Positions 1 to 9,268 of a stretch of 64,000 nt of DNA are shown here, one piece after another. The notes below the pieces were generated by a model, which was not told the origin of the DNA, searched no databases, and saw only the letters and a list, made by a program, of their open reading frames with translations. The translations under genes and the position numbers were made by a program. How positions within the stretch are numbered: the first letter of the stretch is position 1; each line of letters starts with the position of its first letter. Source of the DNA: Delphinus delphis. Its lineage: Eukaryota; Chordata; Mammalia; Artiodactyla; Delphinidae. The DNA lies in the NCBI RefSeq assembly GCF_949987515.2, contig NC_082698.1, positions 4,112,455-4,176,454 on the forward strand, given 5' to 3'.

Positions 1-689
1 AACAGCTGCTGAGGGTCCTGCCCAGAAGATGTTTTTCGTAAGGACAAATATACACATTAACCCAATTAGGTGTTTTCACTTAAAAATAGGAGCAATCCTT
101 CCCTTTTGCATTAGAGCCACCTGAATATTTGTAATCCGGAGCAAGGGCAGTGTTTCATAGTTGTTTATATTATGCTCGGTTGGCTGTTCTGCTCACGTAA
201 CTCACTTCATACTTGAAAAAAAAGAATTGCAGGAAAAAATTAACATCTTTTTTTTTCCCTTGAACGTTTTAAGGCAAACCCCTACCTTCTAATGGTAGAA
301 CTATTTTCTTCCTTATAGTAATATATAGTACTGAAATTCCAAAGGTTTCTGGTGCATTTCAGCTGTCACCTCAAGTCAAAACCATAGAGTTCAGCTATAA
401 AAGAATATAATAAATTTAACCTGACCTAACTGGGGATTTTTAAGCAGCCTTTTTTTTTAATTGTCTATCTGTGAGCTCCCTATGCCCGCATATAAACGGT
501 CTTTTTTTTTGGCTCGTTCTTTCTTGAGTTCAAACTTGTGTACCTTTGTGACATTAGCTCTGCTTACATGAAAGTGCTTTCAAAGATTTTAAGGGGAGAT
601 GCCATTTTGGAAGAAAATGCAATTCTAAAAGAAACTTTGAAAGGACTATTTTAACCTAGCCTCCAATCTCCTGAATTTTCGGTGGCATC
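1..689. other. Unique AT-rich noncoding DNA
   Basis: No gene or recognisable repeat seen. The stretch is AT-rich with several short T runs (near 250, 450 and 500) and no sustained reading frame. It leads into the CpG-rich block that follows. Confidence 0.6.
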
Positions 690-1935
690 CTGTCCTGGGC
701 AACTATTGTAGGAGCCCGCCACGGGGCATCTCCCTCTCCAAGAAAAGTCTACGGAATGCGCCCGGGGGAACACCAGACACCCTGGCCCCCAGCCCAGCCT
801 GCTCGCTATTTAGCGCTCACGGGGTTGATATTTCATACACCGAAGTAAACTTCCGCGCTCCAGTTCATATGTAATCACTGTTTTGTTTTTGCAGCCTTTG
901 TAGATTGAGTCTTTGTTAGGCGAGCACGTCTTGTTTCCCCAGCACCCGAGGAAATCCTCGGCATCAGAGTGCCCCCCAAAGGCGGCCCGGGAAATGAGCA
1001 GAGGCGCGCTGACCTTTAGCGAGACAGCTAAGGTTATGCACATAACATTTGCTTGTTTACTTTGCAAAATAAGCAACGAGTTGGAAACTCCGAGCATCGC
1101 CGGCGCCTCCGCGCACTTAAAAAACAACTGCAACCGAGGCAGCCGGTCTTCCTTGCTCCAGCGCGGAAGCCCGGCTCTGCTTTGCTCTGTATCTATCGTG
1201 ATGCAACTTTAATAACGTTAGCCAAGGCTGCTCACAAAATCACAGCTGTAGCTGGAGGCAAAGGGGGGGGGGGGAGAGGAAAAAAAAAAAAACGCCAAAA
1301 CGAGGTGCTGCTTCCCAGCCTCACCTAGGAGCCCGGTGGCGCGGGGCGGTCGGAGAGGCAGGGGCCACCGGATCGATGTCCGCAGCGGGCTGATGGCCAC
1401 TGGTCGTTTTGATGGATATGACTGTAAAAAAAAGGTCCAGATTGGTTCACCGTGGACCTCAAACCGTGTCAGCTAAAACCAAAGAGACAAAAAAGTGACA
1501 GCTGTGGAGAGTGCGCTGCAGGCCGGCAACGGCGCCCGTGATTTATTGTTCCATCTGCCTCGCCGCTGTGAGGACAAGTTCCCCCTGATTTGGTTAAAAT
1601 GAAAAGGACCTCAGAGAGCGCAACGTGGGTTTTGAAAATGTGCAGAAACTTTTTTTTTTTATTCCCTGATTTATGTCCCTTTCCCCCTCCAGAAAGTCTG
1701 CACCACCCCCTGGTCGGGCAGCTCAGCTGCCAGGAGGGTTCGCGCGCCCCCGACCCCCAGGGCGCAGGAATTTGGGGTCGGGGCCCAGCGCCCCGATCGA
1801 TCCCGGCCCGGTGTGCTGCGCCGGGGTCGCAGGGGCCGCCAGGGACTCGCGGGGTGGGGGGCGGGAGGAACCCGGAAAGACTGGGCGGGGGCCGTGGAGC
1901 ACCCCGTCCTGGCTGCGCCCTCGCCAAACCATCAT
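690..1935. promoter_or_regulatory. CpG-rich block, candidate CpG island
   Basis: GC content and CpG frequency rise sharply compared with both flanks. The core at 1735-1930 holds about two dozen CpG in roughly 195 bases, an observed/expected ratio near 0.9 by hand count. GC-box-like words occur at about 1343 (ggggcggtcgg) and 1885 (gggcggggg). A smaller CpG cluster lies at 1320-1395, and an AT-rich gap around 1600-1670 separates the parts. Unmethylated islands of this type usually mark promoters or developmental enhancers. I see no convincing coding exon or splice-linked frame here, so it may be an orphan island, a noncoding-RNA promoter or a distant first exon. The open frames across it exist on both strands and are explained by GC content. 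Confidence 0.6.
1264..1292. repeat. Poly-G then poly-A homopolymer tract
   Basis: A run of about ten G is followed, after a short gagagg spacer, by about a dozen A inside the CpG-rich block. This is low complexity and mutation-prone. Its exact length may be unreliable in an assembly. Confidence 0.8.
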
Positions 1936-2278
1936 TCCCTGGAAATTCAGCCTGCCTGTCCTCGGATTCTAATAAAAGTTTTATGCCGGTCAGCACATTT
2001 TCAGCCAATTTCCCATGAAGAGGCCAGTTGGTTTCGATGGTGCATGGAAAGTTCTGCTCCCGTCCCCCTGCCTTGGCCAGGGCCTCTGGAGCCCTGACCC
2101 AGTGGCTAGCACTTCCTGGCTGGAGGTTTCAGGCCTCACAGGTCCAACCTGGTGTCAGAAGCTGGCCTGTCTTCTGTCTCAGGATGTTGGTTTTACCTCT
2201 CAAGTGTTTCCTGAATTTGTGAAAATTCTGTTTCTAGCCGCTTGTCCATGGTGACTTCCTGCTCCAAAAAATATTTAC
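1936..2278. other. Unique noncoding DNA after the CpG block
   Basis: Moderate GC, no repeat recognised and no defensible exon. It separates the CpG-dense core from a poly-T/purine tract. Confidence 0.5.
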
Positions 2279-2388
2279 CTTTTTTTTTTTTCTTTTTCTT
2301 TTTTGAGGGAGAGAAAGAAAAGAGGATGGAGGTGGGGCAGGGGACTGAGAAAGTGGCAGAAAGAGGGAGAAAGAAAGAGAGAGGAGGA
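2279..2388. repeat. Poly-T tract followed by purine-rich (GA) low complexity
   Basis: About 25 bases of nearly pure T are followed by some 85 bases of almost uninterrupted purines (gagaaagaaaagagg type). It may be a decayed retroposon tail plus a GA-rich microsatellite. No element body is recognisable. Confidence 0.7.
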
Positions 2389-4199
2389 TTGACAGCTACC
2401 GTGGAGCAGGGGCTGCCCCCAGGGGGCCAGTTCTACTTTGGGAACATGTTTCTGTCAGGCAGGGGTCAACGTCTTTTACCTCTTTTTTCCATTATTCAAA
2501 ATAAGTATTGATGTTATGTTTTAGCTATTTAAAAGCCAGCTGTCTTGCTCATTTCAGATGCTTTTCCTGGTATGATTGTATGTGGTAATAGCTGGTCTGC
2601 GTATCGTCTTTCACAAAATCTAGGCTTTCAGAGCCTCGGTCTTCAAATGATATCAATCAAAATTTATGCAATTCAAAATCCATATGTATAGAGTCTCAGT
2701 TCACCTCATTTCATGACAATAGTAAACCACATGTTGTATCCATGTCTAAAACACTTTTCTCGTTCTTGACTGTGTTAACCCTAGAGGCACCCTGTTCTGT
2801 ACGGCTAGCCCGTCGGAGCGGCATAAAACACTGATTAATGCCTGGCAACGACGACGGAAACCTTGAATAATAAAATGGTGAACAAGGTGAATGCAAACTC
2901 ATAAAACACGGGGAGTGTCAATAATATTTGAAGATGTTTGTTAACATAAACAACCCAGGAAGACCTAAGGGGCGGTGGAAGCCAGTTAATCCTCACGTAC
3001 AGGATCGTCTCTTATGAACTGTTCTTAAGGGCGATCTTCCTTCAAAATACATGTGGTGACCTGTGGAAAATAAGCCGTTTGGTCCTGCCAGGTCCTTTCC
3101 TGAGTTCCGGGGAGGAGACCTCTGCCCCTCATCCCAGCCTGGGCAGCTCTGAACTTGGGCCTGTTGCTTCTGCACTTGCGTGTGGAGCAGAGGGTGGGGA
3201 AGAAAGAGTAGGAACACCATGAAACTAGTCCATCGTTATACTACCTTAATCCTAGGTGGGGAAAATTAAAGTGGGAGTTTTGAGAGTTCATTTGCATTCG
3301 CTTTGACACCTGGTCAACATAATACTTGAGGTTTTTTTTTTTTTTTTTTGAAGAACTAGCTGATAAGTAGGTGGTTCAAAGAGATGTCATTAATTCACTG
3401 TACCTGGGTGGAACATTTTATAGGCGTGCTGGATTCCTGCGCAGACTACATGGATGTATGTGTTCTTTAAATGACACGATCCTTCATCTGATCTATTTTC
3501 ATCAAAGGCAAAATTGGTAACTGTGACACAATAGCATTTGCCTCTGACAGGATGCATTATTTACTTCAGGTTTAATACACATTACAAATAAGACTTGCTT
3601 TCATGGAAGAGCATTAAAACATTTGGCAAGGGGAGAGCGGAACATCGTCCTTCATTTGTTTTGGCAATTCTGAGAAATAGAGGTCATTACCCACACTCCT
3701 CCATGCCAGAGACATAACAAGGAACAAATATTTTAAGAAAATCGAGATATAATTAAAAATACCGCCATGTCTTCGGAACCGAGGAGGCAGGAGGTGGTGA
3801 ATGTAACTGACGCTGCGGTGTGATCCGGGGGCCCACGGAGTGGATTTCACAAGGAACGGAAAATTAGAGATGAAGACTGAAAGCATTTCTTTTGGAAATC
3901 CTTTCAAACACACAACATCATGTCAATTATTCAGCATCAAACTAAATCGGTTTCATTTTCCCCCCCTGAAAACAAGCCTTCTTGAAGCACCTACACGTCT
4001 ATTCACATCTCCGTCCCGTGATATCAGATGTTTATATGAAAATCAATACTGAAAAATTAAGCCCGCCCTTGGTTTGACTGACTGCAGTCGGTTTCTCAAA
4101 CCATGCGCTGCAAGAGCCGGGAAGGCTGCAAATGTGCCTTCCTTCTCTGCCCTCCAAACGAGTCAAGCCGGAGCAGGAAAGCTGTTGACAAATTAATAC
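2389..4199. other. Unique noncoding DNA
   Basis: No gene, transposon or RNA gene recognised. There is an isolated T run at about 3331-3350. The remainder is mixed-composition sequence with stop codons in every frame at short intervals. Confidence 0.5.
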
Positions 4200-5560
4200 T
4201 TTAAGAAAATAAACTCTGGTCATGTTCAACCCAGAGCAACTTTATCCTGATTAATTTGTGTTGGAGGTTCTCCAGCCCCCACTGACAAAGCCCCGCAGTT
4301 TGTACAAATGTAATTTCCTAATATTTACATGAGGAAAGCCTCAGCAGTTAAGCTCTGCCTCCAGTGTGACTTTTGTGGTTTGTAAAAAGACAATAAAAAT
4401 ACAGAGAGGTAATTGTAAGCACATTTGAAAAAGAAAGGGGAAAGAAAAGAAAGGATTTTTTCCCTCCTCCTCCCGTAGCCCTACAAAAATGGGCTGTGTG
4501 TACAAATGCTTAGAAAGGGAAGCCGGCGTTCAGCCAGCGCAGTTTTAAGTAACACAACACCTAGTCCTAATCGTCTGCCTATGGCTAATGAGCTCCTACA
4601 GAACCCCCACCATCTTTCTTAACATGGATCTCTTGCATCCTGACATCATTCATCTTCGTCCATCTACATGGATGGTCTTGTCATTTTATGCCTTTATTTA
4701 TATCGAACGTTAGACACTTGCATGACTGATTCAACAAAGAGGAAAAAAGAAAAATGCGGTGGTAATGTGTTGCTTTGTTCTGAGAATATTAAAAAACTAA
4801 CCTTTCGTTTTAATGAGATTTTCCCCATCCGTTTACACAATTTTCCAGATGCAAAATGAGCTCTGGGCTGTAAACTATTTTATCACATTGTCTTACACAA
4901 TAAAGATTAGATGTTGTCTCTCTCTCAACTGCACTGCAATTATTTTTTAGTGTTTGCAAATCATAATATCATTTAAAAACCATATTTTATACCTTATCTA
5001 AAATACTTTTAGAGCAGTAGGATGAAAAAAATAACATCTATTTAACTACTCTTTTTAAGCGGCTGTTATGTGCTCTCGGATAATTTCCCAGGAAAAGGCA
5101 GAGCTAAAAAGCTTAGCTTTCCTTGAAAACATATCTCTCTCAAGCAACATCTTTGCAAAAATCCCCAGAATTTAATTCCCCTGACTGGAAAGCCCAGAGT
5201 GCCTGAATGTAAAAATAGTAGCCCTGTCATTTCACATTCATTAAGTGTGAAACTCAGAAATTAATAATGTAAAAATATGCTTTTTAATTAGTCTTACATT
5301 CTGCCCAATGTACTTAAATGGGATCAGCGGCTCCCTAATGATTTTTTTCTTAATAAAGTGTTAGCCTGTGATGCACCGAGGTTGACAGGTATGATAAACT
5401 GGAAAGTTCTTTTGGAGGCGGATGAATGATACCAAAATAGTACTCGCCCATTTAAATGTAATTAACATCAGGGAGCAATATTACAGGAAGAGAAGCCTAC
5501 ACGATTTTTATTTCGGGTTTCTTTTTTTCATTTCTTATTTTATGAGTAGTTTGATGATTG
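4200..5560. promoter_or_regulatory. Candidate conserved noncoding enhancer block (AT-rich, homeodomain words)
   Basis: About 1.3 kb of repeat-free AT-rich DNA with many homeodomain-type cores: ttaattag near 5284, cattaagtg near 5240, gtaattaac near 5458 and ggtaattg near 4410. It is coding-free and lacks the decayed-repeat texture of the surroundings. This appearance is typical of deeply conserved vertebrate developmental enhancers, but conservation itself is not visible in one sequence. The call is inference from composition and motif density. Confidence 0.4.
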
Positions 5561-6100
5561 CAGCAGTGATTTTATAATTTAATTACCTTTGCTGAAAGCT
5601 AAGCTTTCACTAATAGCAGGTCAACAGGACCACGAAGCAGTCTTCAAAAATGTTAAAAAGAAAGTCAATCCCTTTCGATGGGCTCTCCAAGTGTCATCTA
5701 TGGGCATTACTTATTTATTTATTTATATGTGTACGTGCACATATATATGTGTTTGTACCCACATATATCTATATACAGAGAGATATACGGACATACAGAT
5801 GTAGGCATAAGGTATGTCTGCTCGGGAAATATTTCTCTTGCGGTGATAAGGACCATTGGGAAGAAAATGCAGTTGTTTGTCCTCTGAAGAGAATTGATGA
5901 CAGAAATTCTTAAACACCTCAGTTTGGGAAAAGGCAAGAGAAGATACCCCCCAAAATGTGGATTTGATCAACAGATAAATATTAAAAGTCACTGCGGAAT
6001 AAGAGAGTCAGTCGATCGTCACCTGATTATCCTCTGGTGTGCAGCGTCCAAAACACAGCAGCGACTTTGCGTGGTGCTACTATTTTAAGTCACCAGTAAT
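5561..6100. other. Unique AT-rich DNA with a short TA/CA-rich tract
   Basis: It contains a low-complexity stretch at about 5708-5800 (tatttatttattt, then mixed acatatatatg and gagagatata words). The short frames over it encode only simple-sequence peptides. It may be part of the conserved block that precedes it. Confidence 0.5.
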
Positions 6101-7235
6101 AAATGAGAAATAGATTTCTGAACATATCATCATGCTGGCCGTCAGCGTTGTTTACTCAGAGACTTCCGCTCAGATCCCCGAGTTTCCAAGCTCCAAATCA
6201 TGGTCCCTTTCAACTCGGTAAACAAGAAAAGAGTGACACGGCATGCAAGATATGACAAAATCCAAAAAGCCTTGGGTGTACCCTCTTAGAAAGAGGGTGG
6301 CCAAGACCAGGTTTCACGCCTATTTTGGGAGGACTCCTGGGTGCCCATGGGAGTCTGGGACCTTATGCGATAAGTGCCTGATGGACATTCATGGGTGACC
6401 ATAGACCCGACACAGCGACTGAAAATCCGGGTAATACTCATGACGTGAAGCCTGTCTGCCTGTGGAGCTGAGATAGCCCCAGCAGTTCCTTTTTTAAATT
6501 AACCTCCAGAACAAAACGATGAAACCTGGCATGCTGATAACCTCTGTTGAGCCCCGATAGCATCTATATTTTCATTTCTTCCAGAAACAAAATGGAGTAT
6601 GAAGAATGCCAGGTCAGACCTTTGGCCAACTTTTATACAAACTCTATGAGAAAGACCTATTTTCTAATAAGGCAGGTGCAGTCCGGTTACTCTGAGTTTG
6701 CATTGAATTTTACTCATTGATACATTCCTTCCCATCCACTGATCTTCACACCAGCTTTCAATACCTAGTGGAAACCCTTAAAGAGAAGACTTGTTGGGGA
6801 GATGGAATCCTTGATGATGGGATGTGATTTCTGTACTTTACACAACTTTATTATCAATCATTTCTCTATTGTATTTTTAGAAGGAATAAGGGGGTGTTTG
6901 TATAAAGTGCACAATTTTCATACTTCTTTAACATTCAGGGGAAGAAATTTTCAACCTGAAGCTCCACGAGGGCGGGTTAGGTGTTTTCGTGCTCACTTTG
7001 GGATTCCCAGCACCTGGCATTGTGCCAGTCCACGGCACGTGGAGAGCAAATGCTGGGGGAGTGAAGGATGCCAGGGATGCAGCCTCCTCTGTGTGCGGGG
7101 AGCCTCAGTGTCACCTCAGATCCAGTCCACACCTTGATTGGTGTTGTCTCCTTGGAGCTTTTCTAACATAAAATGGAAATGCATTTTTCTGCACAAAGTA
7201 CTAAAGTGTCCCTGCCAAGATAAAACTGCAGAATT
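6101..7235. other. Unique noncoding DNA
   Basis: No recognised repeat or gene. A frame of about 111 codons at 6802-7137 shows no protein motif or codon pattern and is treated as chance. Confidence 0.5.
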
Positions 7236-7512
7236 AGAAGATGAATAAGTCCCAGAGATCTAACGCACAGCGCAGTGATTACAGTCGACAGCACTGTAAT
7301 ATATACCTCAAAGTTGTGAAGATAGATCTTAAATTGTCTCATCACCCTGGCACACACACACACACAGACAAATATAATTATGTGAGGTGATAAAAGGGTT
7401 GCCAACGGTAAGGTGCTAATCGTATTGATTGAAATACACAAATGTATGAAATCAACACATTGTACACCTTATGTAATGTATATGTCAATCACATCTCAAT
7501 AAAAAAGAAAAT
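7236..7512 (+). mobile_element. Old L1 (L1M-type) 3' end fragment
   Basis: The text follows the 3' untranslated region of ancient mammalian L1M elements: 'atgaataagt...agagatctaa' at the start, then 'agatcttaaat', a short (CA)n at 7351-7368, 'atgtgaggtgata', 'acattgtacaccttat', and a 'caataaaaaagaaaa' tail. It is 5' truncated with no ORF2 left. This is a remnant that predates the SINEs nearby. Confidence 0.75.
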
Positions 7513-7546
7513 TGCAAAAAGCCAAGTGTTTGAGGTATCATGGGAT

Positions 7547-7703
7547 TAGAACTGTTTTTTTTTTTTTTTAAATCATTTTATTTTTTGGCCACACTGCACA
7601 GCAGGCAGGATTTTAGTTCCTCCACCAGGGATCAAACCCACGCCCCCTGCAGTGGAAGCACAGAGTGTTAACCACTGGACCCCCAGGGAAGCCCCTAGAA
7701 CTG
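7547..7703. repeat. Target-site duplication of the 7.6 kb SINE
   Basis: Perfect direct repeat tagaactg at 7547-7554 and 7696-7703, immediately outside the A-tail and the tRNA-like head. It defines the insertion boundaries. Confidence 0.7.
7555..7695 (-). mobile_element. Short tRNA-derived CHR-type SINE, minus strand
   Basis: Read on the minus strand it begins with the diagnostic 'gggcttccctgg' head, continues through a B-box-like 'gggtttgatccctgg', and ends in an A-rich tail (poly-T on plus, 7555-7570). It is short (about 140 bases) and lacks the extended body seen in the 8.2, 14.7, 49 and 55 kb copies, so it belongs to an older or shorter subfamily. An 8-bp target-site duplication (tagaactg) flanks it at 7547-7554 and 7696-7703. 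Confidence 0.85.
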
Positions 7704-8216
7704 GTCTTTATAGCCCTTAACCACTCAGGTGTCATTGGTTCGTAAACCAGCCAGTGGAAATTCAGTCTTCATTTCTGACACTGTCTGCTGGGTGTTTCCT
7801 CATCAAGATGTTTATGAGGATTGGCAATAAATTTACCTAAAAATATGAATTGTAACTAATACCACAGATTTCTTTTGCTGTAAACAAATTTTTTTTCTCT
7901 TGCTATGTTAGAGATTTTTGTCCTTGCTGTTGATTCATTCTACCTTGTTGGAGAAACCTCGAAATGTTAATTAGCTTTTTGACCAGTGATACTTTTAATT
8001 AAGTTCATTGTTTCATAAAAAATTATGCCAAAATGAATTCATGCATTTATTTATATGCTCTTGAATCAGTCGCATAGAAAAAAATCATTAAAATTATTTT
8101 AATAATCTGGGACTTTTCTAGAATCTCACTGCACTTCAGTTTGTTTGGAAATTATTAGGAATGTCATATTATTTTAAGGCTTCTTAACAGCATCTCATAC
8201 AAAAATAAAACCAATT
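7704..8216. other. Unique AT-rich noncoding DNA
   Basis: AT-rich sequence between two SINEs, with no gene and no recognised repeat. It contains runs such as ttaattaag near 7998, but fewer such words than the 4-5.5 kb block. Confidence 0.5.
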
Positions 8217-8229
8217 AAAACTAAGTGAA

Positions 8230-8520
8230 GGGACTTCCCTGGTGGCATAGTAGTTAAGAATCCACCTGCCAATGCAGGGGACATGGGTTGGAGCCCTGAT
8301 CCAAGAAGATTCCACATGCCATGGAGCAAATAAGCCCGTGAGCCACAACTACTGAGACCCGCTCACCTTAGAGCCCATGCTCTGCAACAAGAGAAGCCAC
8401 CGCAATGAGAAGCCCGTGCACTGCAACGAAGAGTAGCCCCCGCTCGCCACAACTAGAGAAAGCCCGCGTGCAGTAAGGAAGACCCAACACAGCCAAAAAT
8501 AAATTAAAAAAAAAAAAGAA
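8230..8520 (+). mobile_element. tRNA-derived CHR-type SINE, plus strand
   Basis: It starts 'gggacttccctggtggca' and carries a tRNA-like head with B-box region 'gggttggagccctg'. The non-tRNA body follows ('aagattccacatgccatgga', 'caacaagagaagccac') and an A-rich tail ends near 8520. A perfect 13-bp target-site duplication (aaaactaagtgaa) lies at 8217-8229 and 8521-8533. This family is transcribed by RNA polymerase III and mobilised by L1 machinery. The body has a tandem internal redundancy (agagaagccaccgcaatgag and related words), giving a longer copy than the 49 kb one. Confidence 0.93.
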
Positions 8521-8589
8521 AAAACTAAGTGAAAACCACCTGTGAACAAACCAGGGTAATATTTAAGAGCAGATCATCAATACATGTTG

Positions 8590-8720
8590 ACGGCCAGCCA
8601 AATAGATTATATTTATTGAGCAGTTTTGTACGATATCATTTGCAGGTTAAAAAAACTGAAGTCTAGAGAGTTCAGTGACTTACCCAAGGCAAATCCTCAT
8701 CTAGAGGATGCTCAGAAGAG
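8590..8720 (+). mobile_element. Probable MIR fragment
   Basis: The order 'aaaaaaactgaagtctagagag...agtgacttacccaaggcaaatc' matches the MIR core ('gaggaaactgaggc...agagaggttaag...acttgcccaaggtcac'). It is strongly diverged. Confidence 0.5.
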
Positions 8721-9076
8721 GCAAAATCAAGAGGCTGTCAGAGCACAAGGGACCTGCTAAGTAGCCTCACAAAGGATGCTGGAGGTGGCCCAGGTACTAG
8801 GGCCTTCACCTGGAAGAATGCTGATAGCACACGTTTGGTACTGACTATCTGGGTCCCCCAATACAGAAACCATTGAGTGTCACGATCTGAGAAATATACG
8901 TAGCTGCCCCCTTTGCATCAAGTGTATTTAGACACCCTCACACATGAGGACTGTGTAATTTAGACAATGGAAGTCATGTCAAGTTCACCCCAGCTTGTTC
9001 TTATTAACTTAATTGCAAATTTAATTAAGGCACAAATCTAAAACATAGTGGCTATTACTAAAAATGGTGTGCACAT

Positions 9077-9141
9077 TTATTATATATAATATATACAATA
9101 TTTATATATAAGTTATACTGTATTATATATAAAATTATTAA
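9077..9141. repeat. AT-rich (TATA)n low complexity
   Basis: An imperfect tatata/tataat tract of about 65 bases, followed directly by the pyrimidine tract. Confidence 0.75.
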
Positions 9142-9165
9142 TTAGCTCTAGTGAGTTTAGTTCAT

Positions 9166-9268
9166 TTCGTCTCCCTATTTCCCACTTTCTTTCCTCCTCC
9201 CTCTCTTCCTTTTTTCCTCCCTTCCTTCCTTCTTTCTCTCTTTCTTTCCACCTTTCCTTCCTTTCTAA
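9166..9268. repeat. Polypyrimidine (CCTT/CTTT)n microsatellite
   Basis: About 100 bases almost wholly C and T on the plus strand with cctt, ctttt and tttc units. A long open frame on the minus strand through it (about 146 codons, with a lysine/arginine-rich end) is produced by this tract. Confidence 0.85.

Noticed and set aside
1469..2097. Frames of 70-179 codons on both strands over the CpG-rich block
   Set aside because: They overlap each other on both strands, encode Pro/Gly/Arg-rich low-complexity text, and are what CpG-rich DNA produces by chance.
8230..8310. tRNA gene suggested by the SINE head
   Set aside because: A and B box-like words are present, but there is no cloverleaf with a proper anticodon arm, and the unit continues into a SINE body and A tail.
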